Shown: piece after piece, positions 16,079-22,779 of the stretch | Layout: each line of letters opens with the position of its first letter | Numbering within the stretch: the stretch's first letter is position 1 | From: a virus | DNA length: 25,565 nucleotides | Strand: one strand, 5' to 3' | IMG/VR virus record: IMGVR_UViG_3300009447_000040 | Span: 1 to 25,565 of that record | Notes under the pieces: generated by a model | Seen by the model: the letters and a program-made list of their open reading frames with translations, nothing else | What the model was told of the DNA's origin: nothing | Databases searched by the model: none | Position numbers and translations under genes: made by a program

Positions 16079-16537
16079 ATGGCAGAATTATTGACAGCGG
16101 CAGAAAGAGCAAGCGTGGCAGCGAACTTGTTAGATCTTCATGATACATTCGGAAGAGACATTGTTGTATATAAAGAAGCTCAAAAAGTTATAGTTAGCAC
16201 AGACCCTAATTTTAATTATCTTTACGGAACAGGCGGGGCCTCCACCACAAGCGTGGAGAATATTCCTGTAAAGAAAATATTTAAAGCTAGAATCAGGTAC
16301 GACTCGGATAGAAGTTTGGAAAATTTCGGAGAGGCTGGAGCCCAAATAAAAGTAAGCCGACCAGACGGAGGTAGCTTAGTAAGGATTAAATTAAAAGCTG
16401 AAGACTATGCGTATATTAAAGAGGCAAAAAGAATCGAGCTTGACGGAAGAATGTTTCACGTAGATTCTGACCCAAGAGCTCACGGACTTTTTGATGTTAT
16501 ACAATTTTATTCACTGCTATTAAGACCCATAGAGTAA
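16079..16537 (+). CDS. Neck / head-tail connector candidate (152 aa)
   Basis: ATG 16079 is chosen because the upstream in-frame codons run through the A-rich intergenic region and do not look protein-like. The protein begins MAELLTAAERASVAANLLDL, with DTFGRDIVVYKEAQKV next and a beta-rich C-terminal half (RIRYDSDRSLENFGEAGAQI, KRIELDGRMFHVDSDPR). First-gene position, size and the DTFGRDIVV.. pattern are reminiscent of head-closure or stopper proteins, but I do not recognise a diagnostic motif. It is followed by the next gene with a 1-nt TAATG overlap, so the two are translationally coupled. Confidence 0.45.
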   Translation: MAELLTAAERASVAANLLDLHDTFGRDIVVYKEAQKVIVSTDPNFNYLYGTGGASTTSVENIPVKKIFKARIRYDSDRSLENFGEAGAQIKVSRPDGGSLVRIKLKAEDYAYIKEAKRIELDGRMFHVDSDPRAHGLFDVIQFYSLLLRPIE

Positions 16538-17160
16538 TGGCCAAGATGATAGACAAAGGAGTCAAGAGGGCATTAGATCTTGAAATTCGAAAAAACAAAC
16601 AATTGATAAATGAAGGAAGATTAATAATTGAATCTCAATTCAAAGTGGCTCATGGAAAATTAATGCAAGATTTTGAATCCCACGCAATAACAAGAGAGCT
16701 AAAAAGAGGCCCCGCTTCTAAAAATTTAAGCGGAACTTTACCAGAAGGAAACTTATTTGGATTTATAGGTTTTGAAATTGGAGATGATCCAGTATATGAA
16801 TTACAAAATCTTTTACAGCGCACAAATATATTAATAAAAAGAAGAAAGTTTGGATCTTTTGGTTTTGTTTGGAGTTTTGCGGTAAATATACCAACATTAA
16901 AAGATCTTTATGCAGCCACCCCATTGCCTTGGGCAAAAGGAGCAAGCTGGCTACAGCAGCTAGAAGGTCAAGGCATAGCTAATTTAGGTCAATACATGCA
17001 CGCAAAAAGCCCTCCAGCAGGACGATCAGGAGCGGGAATCCAATCCGGCAGGGAGTCGGGAGGCAGATTAAAAAAACAATATATAAAACCTTTATTGAAA
17101 GATTTTGAAACCAACTTAAACACCCTATCTGCAACAAGATTATCTAAATCTTATTTTTAA
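16537..17160 (+). CDS. Tail completion / neck protein candidate, gpZ- or HK97 gp10-like (207 aa)
   Basis: A basic protein with an N-terminal helix (KGVKRALDLEIRKNKQLINE), a central NLFGFIGFEIGDDPVYELQN element and a C-terminal SGAGIQSGRESGG loop before a final helix. This organisation, helix then beta core then Gly/Arg-rich loop, resembles tail completion proteins that sit between neck and tube, and gene order (connector, completion, terminator, tube) agrees. The start overlaps the preceding stop by 1 nt (TAATG), and the gene abuts the next one with no gap. The assignment is inference from context and general pattern. Confidence 0.45.
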   Translation: MAKMIDKGVKRALDLEIRKNKQLINEGRLIIESQFKVAHGKLMQDFESHAITRELKRGPASKNLSGTLPEGNLFGFIGFEIGDDPVYELQNLLQRTNILIKRRKFGSFGFVWSFAVNIPTLKDLYAATPLPWAKGASWLQQLEGQGIANLGQYMHAKSPPAGRSGAGIQSGRESGGRLKKQYIKPLLKDFETNLNTLSATRLSKSYF

Positions 17161-18012
17161 ATGAAGCCACAATTCCAACATCAAGTTACTACAAGTTTTG
17201 TCTTATGGGCTGACAATTTTATAACTAAAAAAGCGGACGCATTCTCAAGCAAGTCGTCTGATTTTTATGCAGACACCGGAGACGCGAGGCTTGGCCCCGG
17301 GTTGGTGTCTTACAATAGCCCCTACAAGCAATGGGTTAGCGACGAAAGCATAGAGGGGGCGAACATACCTAGCGGCGTTTACGACAATGGAACATTCGTT
17401 CCAAGAGGGCAAGACGGATTAAAAATTGATTTTGACAATGGGCGAGTGATATTCGATTCAAGTTTTGGAGCAAATAAAACTACATTAAGTGGAGATTATA
17501 CAGTAAAAGATTTTAACTTTTATATAACAAATCAAACAGAAGAGCAATTGATAGTTGAAAGTAAATTTGATTCAAATAGCAGATTCAAGCAGTCGCTAGG
17601 AGGAATTGAGCCTTATAAACAAGTCATACCTGCAATTTTTGTAAACTCGGAAATGGCAGAAAATGAACCGTTTGCATTCGGAGGAGAAGATAAAACCACC
17701 ACAAGTATTCGTTGCGTTGTTTTTGCAGAAAATACATACCAACTTGATGGCGCTTTATCCGTTTTTGCTGATTCAAAAAATGAAGTCTTTGCTAAATTAG
17801 GTTTTGAAGATTTTCCGCTAACAGAATACGGAGACACTACAGGTTTTAATTATAAAGAGCTTGCAACATCAAAACGAGAAACTTTTTTTCATATAGAAGA
17901 GGCGAGAGTTTCAAAATTAAGCGACAGAATAAGCAAAAATATAGACCCATCTCTTTTTGTAGGCTTTATAGATTTCGAAATAACCAACCTAAGGTATCCT
18001 CGCTTTTCTTAA
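17161..18012 (+). CDS. Virion structural protein, tail-terminator candidate (283 aa)
   Basis: Not recognised. The ATG follows the previous stop codon with no gap. It has an early TSFVLWADNFITKKADAF segment, a middle beta-rich region (GLKIDFDNGRVIFDSSFG), a conserved-looking PAIFVNSEM..EPFAFGG..KTTTSIRCVVFAEN region, and a C-terminal FVGFIDFEITNLRYPRFS. The gene immediately before the tube gene is usually the tail terminator (lambda gpU), but those are often near 130 aa and this is twice that. It does not show the signatures shared by the four tube-like proteins. A structural role is likely from context; terminator is a guess. Confidence 0.4.
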   Translation: MKPQFQHQVTTSFVLWADNFITKKADAFSSKSSDFYADTGDARLGPGLVSYNSPYKQWVSDESIEGANIPSGVYDNGTFVPRGQDGLKIDFDNGRVIFDSSFGANKTTLSGDYTVKDFNFYITNQTEEQLIVESKFDSNSRFKQSLGGIEPYKQVIPAIFVNSEMAENEPFAFGGEDKTTTSIRCVVFAENTYQLDGALSVFADSKNEVFAKLGFEDFPLTEYGDTTGFNYKELATSKRETFFHIEEARVSKLSDRISKNIDPSLFVGFIDFEITNLRYPRFS

Positions 18013-18074
18013 AACTTCCCTTTTTTATACAAAAAATGTAATAGAAACAGAATCTAATCTTATTAATAAATATT
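18013..18074 (+). promoter_or_regulatory. A/T-rich leader of the major tail tube gene
   Basis: This 62-nt gap is the only sizeable one inside the neck operon. It has AATGTA at 18035-18040, a weak relative of the GTGTA motif, and ends in TTATTAATAAATATT directly before ATG, with no Shine-Dalgarno. It may hold an extra promoter for the abundant tube protein; the evidence is weak. Confidence 0.25.
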
Positions 18075-19454
18075 ATGGCACAAAATTTACCAGGACGAGC
18101 AAGAGTAATTTACCAGAGTGAAGCATTATATGCTGGGACGGTAAATGCTACAGGGCACCATTTTAGCGTTTCTAATGACGCTTGGTCAACAAAATCAGGA
18201 GTGGCGAAACTCGCAGACGTTCCAGCTGGCTACGAAGTCAGAACGGGAATCGAGCAGTTGCGCAGAGTACAAAATGCAAATTATAGTTTTAGCGTTAATC
18301 GGCAAGATGTTAATCAATTTGGACAGTTAGCTAGAATTGATTCTGTTTCCATTGAACCGCCGACAGTAACTCTTGATTTTTCTTACTACCTGACAAACGG
18401 CATTAACGAAAGAATTCTAGGAATGAATGTTGACGGAACTTCAAGCGCCTTAGCGGATGATATTATCGGAGGTACTGAGTGCGGACAAAACCTTAATGCA
18501 GATGGAAAAAACTTTTTTATATTAACTACCTGCGAAGGTCACGATGCAGTAGGCAATCAAGACATGGATGACGGCAAAAGCGTTATTGCATTAGGAAACG
18601 GTTATGTTTCGAACTATTCCATAGAAGCCTCTGTGGGAAGTATGCCAACCGCAAATGTTACTGTTGATGGATTAAATTTAAAGAGTTACGTTGGAAGCAC
18701 AGGCTTAGACATTCCGGCAGTAAATTCTAATTTTGGGATTCCAATTTCAGACATACATTTTAATATTCCTCCGGCAGTTAGCGGTGTTCTTAACGACAGT
18801 GCTGCAGGAGGTTTAGATACCGAAGAAGAAGGTTGGTCCTGCTTGCGTCCTGGAGACATAACAATGTCCCTAGGAACAGACGGAAGAGCTGCAGAGTTCG
18901 AGCTTCTTCCAGGGAACGATCCTCGAGGAGATCTTGGTTATGGAAGAACAGCGGGCGGTTTTGATATCTCTACAGGTGCTGGCTACCAGGGCGTCAACGA
19001 TAATCCAATGCATGATTATACCGTTGATGGCTCAGCTCACGTCCAAAGCTTTAGTATCGATGTTCCGATGTCAAGAACAGTTCTTAACAGACTTGGAACT
19101 CCTTATGGATACTCAAGAGTTGTTGATTACCCTTTAAATATTTCTGTTAGCGTAAACGCTATTATGGCAGATCTTAAAGCTGGAAACGTAGCGGATCTCA
19201 TCTGGAACACAGAGGAGCATGATCTAGTATTCACTCTTAGAGAACCAAACCAATACGGAACAGGCTCTGTTGCGATGCAGTATATAGTTAAAGGCGCACT
19301 GCTAGAAGGAGAATCTTTCAGTTCCTCAATTGGGGATAATAAATCAGTAGATTTAACATTTACTGCTCAAGTCGGCGGACCCGAAGATCTCGCAAGAGGT
19401 TTGAGGATACTCGGCTCAAGGAATGCTCTCACCATCACTGGTAAATTCGCCTAA
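18075..19454 (+). CDS. Probable major tail tube protein (459 aa)
   Basis: Last gene of the neck/tube operon and followed by a strong terminator, as expected for the major tail protein. The sequence is beta-rich, Gly/Asp/Ser-rich and has few Lys. It shows NYSFSVNRQDVNQFGQLARI (about 70-89), LDFSYYLTNGINERILGM, GYVSNYSIEASVGSMPTANV (about 177-196), then FSIDVPMSRTVLNRLGTPYG and a C-terminal ALLEGESFSSSIGDNKSVDL. Similar patterns in the 372-, 305- and 293-aa proteins indicate a paralogous family. At 459 aa it is longer than many siphovirus tube proteins and probably has two tube-like halves or an added surface domain. The start ATG 18075 has an A/T-only leader. The role is inferred from position, order and composition; the fold should be testable by structure prediction. 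Confidence 0.65.
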   Translation: MAQNLPGRARVIYQSEALYAGTVNATGHHFSVSNDAWSTKSGVAKLADVPAGYEVRTGIEQLRRVQNANYSFSVNRQDVNQFGQLARIDSVSIEPPTVTLDFSYYLTNGINERILGMNVDGTSSALADDIIGGTECGQNLNADGKNFFILTTCEGHDAVGNQDMDDGKSVIALGNGYVSNYSIEASVGSMPTANVTVDGLNLKSYVGSTGLDIPAVNSNFGIPISDIHFNIPPAVSGVLNDSAAGGLDTEEEGWSCLRPGDITMSLGTDGRAAEFELLPGNDPRGDLGYGRTAGGFDISTGAGYQGVNDNPMHDYTVDGSAHVQSFSIDVPMSRTVLNRLGTPYGYSRVVDYPLNISVSVNAIMADLKAGNVADLIWNTEEHDLVFTLREPNQYGTGSVAMQYIVKGALLEGESFSSSIGDNKSVDLTFTAQVGGPEDLARGLRILGSRNALTITGKFA

Positions 19455-19471
19455 TTAATAATTAATTCTTT

Positions 19472-19506
19472 AAAGCCTGCCCCTTAAAAAAGGGGCGGGT
19501 TTTTTT
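19472..19506 (+). terminator. Rho-independent terminator of the neck/tube operon
   Basis: GCCTGCCCCTT and AAGGGGCGGGT pair with a short A loop and two G-T wobbles. A run of T follows. It lies 18 nt after the tube gene stop. It is the clearest terminator in the window. Confidence 0.9.
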
Positions 19507-19644
19507 GAATTTACTCATAAAGAGCATATTATAATGTATCGATTCCTCTAGTCGATAAAAAGCGAGCATGAGCAGGCTACGCTTAGGGAATGGATGGTAT
19601 GCTCCGAGGTTGTTCGCTCGTTAAAACGAACGAACATTTTTAAT
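19507..19644. other. Structured intergenic element between convergent tube genes, possible small RNA
   Basis: No ORF is supported here. Three inverted repeats follow one another: TATCGA/TCGATA (19537-19557, 9-nt loop), GAGCAT/ATGCTC (19564-19604) and TGTTCGCTCGTT/AACGAACGAACA (19611-19636). A perfect TATAAT lies at 19530-19535 but without a good -35. Base composition is more G-rich than the flanks. It could be a small RNA ending in the 19611-19641 terminator, or simply a spacer built of terminators. Confidence 0.4.
19611..19641 (+). terminator. Second plus-strand terminator-like hairpin
   Basis: The arms TGTTCGCTCGTT and AACGAACGAACA pair with one mismatch, followed by TTTTT. Read on the minus strand, as the end of the 372-aa gene, the hairpin has no T-run after it, so it is oriented for plus-strand transcripts. 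Confidence 0.6.
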
Positions 19645-20763
19645 TTAAGCTCTGTAGAACTTTAAGCCTCCGCTAGCAGTAACTCCAAACGAAAAAGAAG
19701 AACTTACCGAAGCGTCTGCCCCGATTGCCTGGGAATAACTTTGTTGTTTTAGCTGGGCGTTTTCAATTTTAAAAGAATTTATATTGGTTATTCCTCCAGA
19801 TCCGTCTCTTTCTGTGTGAGATATTATCATATCGTATCTTGATCCTTGCGTAAAAAAAGAGTCTATCTCTCCTGTATAAAATTCTCTAAGAGTCATATCC
19901 ATAGATACGGACCCAATCACAGGAAACTTAAGTTTTCGGTCGAACACATAATTACTTCCAAAGCCATAAATATCCTGTCTAGGGATTGGAAGGTTTATGT
20001 TTATGTTTTGTATAGCAGCTTCCACATCGTCTAGAACTGCTCCCCCGTGGGCTCCTGCGTTTTTGGTTATATTTATTATGATTCCCCCAGGCATTATTGC
20101 TGGTACATCATTATCTGTATGAGGATTCAAAGAGTCTTCGTTCAAAACCAATCTTTCCTGTGAGGGTTTATTTTCAACCCCAAGCTTGATAGATGGAAAA
20201 TAAGGAGGATTGTGCTCTTTATATTCATCAAACCTCATATTACTACAAAGAAAAGATACAGAGCAAACAGGAAGCTGCCCGACAGAGGCTGAGTATTCGT
20301 AAGTTTTTAAAAAAGAATTACCAAAACCTACTACATTATAACCAGAAAACCCCTGTTGATCTGTTACGTTATTTAAATCCCTATGGCCGCAACCTCCTGC
20401 GTCGGCGATCAAGAATAAATTAACATCATCAGTTCCTTGGGTATTGTAAAAATTCTTTAATAAGCTTCCGTCGGATCCAAGATAAAAACCTAATGATTCT
20501 TCGTTTTCTCCGCTGGAAAATATATACGACATACTACAGTCGATTTCTGGTTGGCGAATAATTGGAGATTCATCGTCTTGAGAGACTAGTATATCGGAGC
20601 CTATCGCTTTTACATCTAAAGCCGGGTGAGAAAAGCTGTATTCCATACTCTGAACTCTGGTTAAATCCCCAGAGGTTGAAGCTGCGTCCTTGTATCCAGG
20701 AAAATCAGTTATTAAAACCCCAAACCTTTCGTAACTTATTCGATCTACTTTGGATTTACCCAT
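19645..20763 (-). CDS. Second tail-tube-like protein, paralogue of the 459-aa tube protein (372 aa)
   Basis: The alignment with the 459-aa protein is readable throughout: MEYSFSHPALDVKAIGSDIL against NYSFSVNRQDVNQFGQLARI; DCSMSYIFSSGENEESLGFY against LDFSYYLTNGINERILGM; FLKTYEYSASVGQLPVCSVS against YVSNYSIEASVGSMPTANV; ININLPIPRQDIYGFGSNYV against FSIDVPMSRTVLNRLGTPYG; and AQLKQQSYSQAIGADASVSS near the C-terminus. It is alone on the minus strand, convergent with the tube operon and divergent from the fibre genes, with GGTGTA 9 nt before its ATG. It may be a minor tube ring, a neck-side or tip-side tube variant, or a decoration protein. Its own transcription suggests a different amount or time from the major tube. 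Confidence 0.6.
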   Translation of the reverse strand: MGKSKVDRISYERFGVLITDFPGYKDAASTSGDLTRVQSMEYSFSHPALDVKAIGSDILVSQDDESPIIRQPEIDCSMSYIFSSGENEESLGFYLGSDGSLLKNFYNTQGTDDVNLFLIADAGGCGHRDLNNVTDQQGFSGYNVVGFGNSFLKTYEYSASVGQLPVCSVSFLCSNMRFDEYKEHNPPYFPSIKLGVENKPSQERLVLNEDSLNPHTDNDVPAIMPGGIIINITKNAGAHGGAVLDDVEAAIQNININLPIPRQDIYGFGSNYVFDRKLKFPVIGSVSMDMTLREFYTGEIDSFFTQGSRYDMIISHTERDGSGGITNINSFKIENAQLKQQSYSQAIGADASVSSSFSFGVTASGGLKFYRA

Positions 20764-20772
20764 TAAATGAAG

Positions 20773-20778
20773 TACACC
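20773..20778 (-). promoter_or_regulatory. Candidate phage promoter motif GGTGTA, tube paralogue
   Basis: GGTGTA on the minus strand, preceded by GATAAAAA, 9 nt before ATG 20763. Confidence 0.4.
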
Positions 20779-20791
20779 TTTTTATCAATTA

Positions 20792-20797
20792 AGTGTA
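20792..20797 (+). promoter_or_regulatory. Candidate phage promoter motif AGTGTA, fibre gene 1
   Basis: AGTGTA lies 16 nt before ATG 20814. The GTG inside it is in frame with the gene, but starting there would make the motif coding; the downstream ATG is preferred. Confidence 0.38.
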
Positions 20798-20813
20798 TTT
20801 ACAAAAGACCGCC

Positions 20814-22757
20814 ATGCCAAATAGTAAAATTTCAGAACTTAAAGAAGCTTTTGCGCTGCGATCGGAGAACATTCTGGATTCTTTTCCGACGCAAGCTCAA
20901 ATTTCTGGGCATGGAAACGGAGACAATAACGCCTCTTTAATTATAGCAAGAGCAAACTCTCACAATGAGAAAATTTCCTATAATCATTTAAAATCCTCTT
21001 TATTAGACAAGAGCGTTTTGCTTACCGGAAATCAACTTATCAGCGGTCAAAAAACTTTCACAGACCCTTGCACTTTCTTAAGTAGAACAAACATTAATGA
21101 AATTTTTGATGAAACGCAGACAGGGGATATAAGTGGAAATATTTTTGTTGGCACAAGCGGTTTATTTCAGAAAATTGGCATATCAAATATTTTTCACGAA
21201 AGAGATGATGAGCCATCTTATACGTTGCATGCTTCTGGAGATTCTTGTTTCTTGGGGGGCATAACTAACACCGGATACCATAGACATATAGGCAATATTT
21301 ACAGGATCGGAGATTCAAACCTTCTAGGTGATTTCAATATCACCGGAGATTCTTGGAGAATTGGCGACGTAGATATGAAAGGTGATTTCTATATCTCAGG
21401 AAATTTCTTCACTCAAATAGGGGATTCTACCAGGTCTGGAGATCAGCTTGTAATTGGTGATATTACTCATACTGGTTACCACAGGCAAAAAGGAGATTTT
21501 TATAGAATAGGCGAATCTGATTTTATTGGAGACTTCTCGGTTACTGGCGACTCATTAATGGTAGGCGATATCAAAATGGAGGGTAACTATTATTTGACTG
21601 GAGATTTTACCCAAACAGGAAATTCAACTATTTTTGGGGACGAAAGGGTTACGGGAGATGTTCATGTTGGAGAGTACATTTACCACTACCAAGACGAAGA
21701 TACATTTATTAAACTTGAAGAAGATCAGATATCGTTATCTGTAAACGCACATTCAGAAATCTTAATCAGCGAATCGAATAATGATTTCATCTCTTTTTCT
21801 ACTTCTGGAGAAGAGCAAATGCGGATAGATAACTCTGGATTCGTTGGGATTAATACTGTAGACACGCTCGGAGAACTCTCGGTAACAGGAGACTCTTTTC
21901 TTGAAAATATTTTTGTATACGACGAATTTGCTAAAAAATTCAACAAGGTTTATGGGGGGGACGACGAAACAATATCTTTCTCAACGCCGATAAAGGGTGG
22001 CAAAAAAAGATACTTGATAGATTTACCCAAAACTTTTAAAGAAAAGCCTATATTATCTGTATCTCTTGAAAGTTGTGACGGGAATGTTATTTTGCCCTTT
22101 ATTTTACAAGATGCGAATAGATATGAATTTTATATACAATTCCACAGAAACCTCCCTAATACAAAATACATAGTGAGAACAACTGCATTATGTTCTTCTG
22201 TAATGCAAAACAAAAATGAATTGAATTATAAAAATTTTCCGTATTGCTCCTCTATGGATCCGGGGGCAAATCGTCACGGAATGCAGAGGTTTTATTTTAC
22301 GCCAGCGCAAGATTCAGCGACACAGGAAATTCATTTCCCATTGATATATGAAAACATACCGAATATTTCAATCAATGTCGAAGGCCCAGGGTTTGTTGTT
22401 CCATATGTGGTTTCAAATATAACAAAAGAATCTTTCACCTTAAAACTTGGGGCAAAATTAACGAAAAACCACGTTGTGCACTGTTGCTCTAGCGAGCCTG
22501 GATTCCATAGGCTAGGGCAAAAGCTTATTTATAACGCTCAATGGTTTGAGGATCAAGGAGATTATTTATCGTTCAGAGAGTTTCATCCTGGAAATGGATT
22601 CTACAGGCCGGAGTTTGTTACGTCCCTGCCTGCCTTAGAATTATGGGAGTTAAATTCAATCAGCGGAACAATAAAACCTAGATGCGAACCTTATGCTTCT
22701 GAAGATGCTGTACCTTATTTCTTTGAGAGGACCGGAAACTACTTAACCACTCCATAA
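20814..22757 (+). CDS. Fibre-like virion protein 1 with Gly-Asp repeats (647 aa)
   Basis: It starts MPNSKISELKEAFAL. The N-terminal 125 residues (LTGNQLISGQKTF, QTGDISGNIFVG) are shared with the next protein and probably form the virion attachment part. The middle carries repeats of about 60 residues built from TGYHR..GD.YRIG, TGDS, VGD and TGDF elements, suggesting a trimeric beta-helical or collagen-like shaft. It is followed by a QMRIDNSGFVGINTVDTLGE element common in phage fibre proteins. The C-terminal part holds two similar beta modules (KPILSVSLES...ILPFILQD; IPNISINVEG...VVPYVVSN), likely receptor-facing, and a unique final tail of about 90 residues. Role as a tail fibre or tail-surface protein is inferred. 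ATG 20814 is chosen over the in-frame GTG at 20793. Confidence 0.7.
   Translation: MPNSKISELKEAFALRSENILDSFPTQAQISGHGNGDNNASLIIARANSHNEKISYNHLKSSLLDKSVLLTGNQLISGQKTFTDPCTFLSRTNINEIFDETQTGDISGNIFVGTSGLFQKIGISNIFHERDDEPSYTLHASGDSCFLGGITNTGYHRHIGNIYRIGDSNLLGDFNITGDSWRIGDVDMKGDFYISGNFFTQIGDSTRSGDQLVIGDITHTGYHRQKGDFYRIGESDFIGDFSVTGDSLMVGDIKMEGNYYLTGDFTQTGNSTIFGDERVTGDVHVGEYIYHYQDEDTFIKLEEDQISLSVNAHSEILISESNNDFISFSTSGEEQMRIDNSGFVGINTVDTLGELSVTGDSFLENIFVYDEFAKKFNKVYGGDDETISFSTPIKGGKKRYLIDLPKTFKEKPILSVSLESCDGNVILPFILQDANRYEFYIQFHRNLPNTKYIVRTTALCSSVMQNKNELNYKNFPYCSSMDPGANRHGMQRFYFTPAQDSATQEIHFPLIYENIPNISINVEGPGFVVPYVVSNITKESFTLKLGAKLTKNHVVHCCSSEPGFHRLGQKLIYNAQWFEDQGDYLSFREFHPGNGFYRPEFVTSLPALELWELNSISGTIKPRCEPYASEDAVPYFFERTGNYLTTP
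21219..21288 (+). repeat. Fibre gene direct repeat A, copy 1
   Basis: About 70 nt nearly identical to 23791-23860, encoding YTLHASGDSCFLGGITNTGY. Confidence 0.8.
21437..21905 (+). repeat. Fibre gene direct repeat B, copy 1
   Basis: About 470 nt closely matching 24007-24475, with runs of tens of identical bases including third codon positions. A more variable patch lies near 21735-21785. Confidence 0.85.
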
Positions 22758-22759
22758 AA

Positions 22760-22765
22760 AGTGTA
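22760..22765 (+). promoter_or_regulatory. Candidate phage promoter motif AGTGTA, fibre gene 2
   Basis: AGTGTA in the 22-nt gap between fibre genes 1 and 2, 14 nt before ATG 22780, preceded by an A-run. Confidence 0.38.
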
Positions 22766-22779
22766 CATACAACTTGAAA

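Larger units (their letters stand above)
20764..20813. promoter_or_regulatory. Divergent control region between the tube paralogue and the fibre genes
   Basis: A 50-nt A/T-rich gap with GGTGTA on the minus strand (20778 to 20773) and AGTGTA on the plus strand (20792-20797). The motifs point outward as in the 16007-16078 region, which supports a promoter pair. Confidence 0.45.

Noticed and set aside
18013-18074. T4-type late promoter TATAAATA before the tube gene
   Set aside because: TAATAAATA is only a partial match, lies at the start codon, and does not recur before other genes.
19537-19641. tRNA or known ribozyme in the structured intergenic element
   Set aside because: No cloverleaf with acceptor and T-arm consensus and no hammerhead core could be traced by eye.
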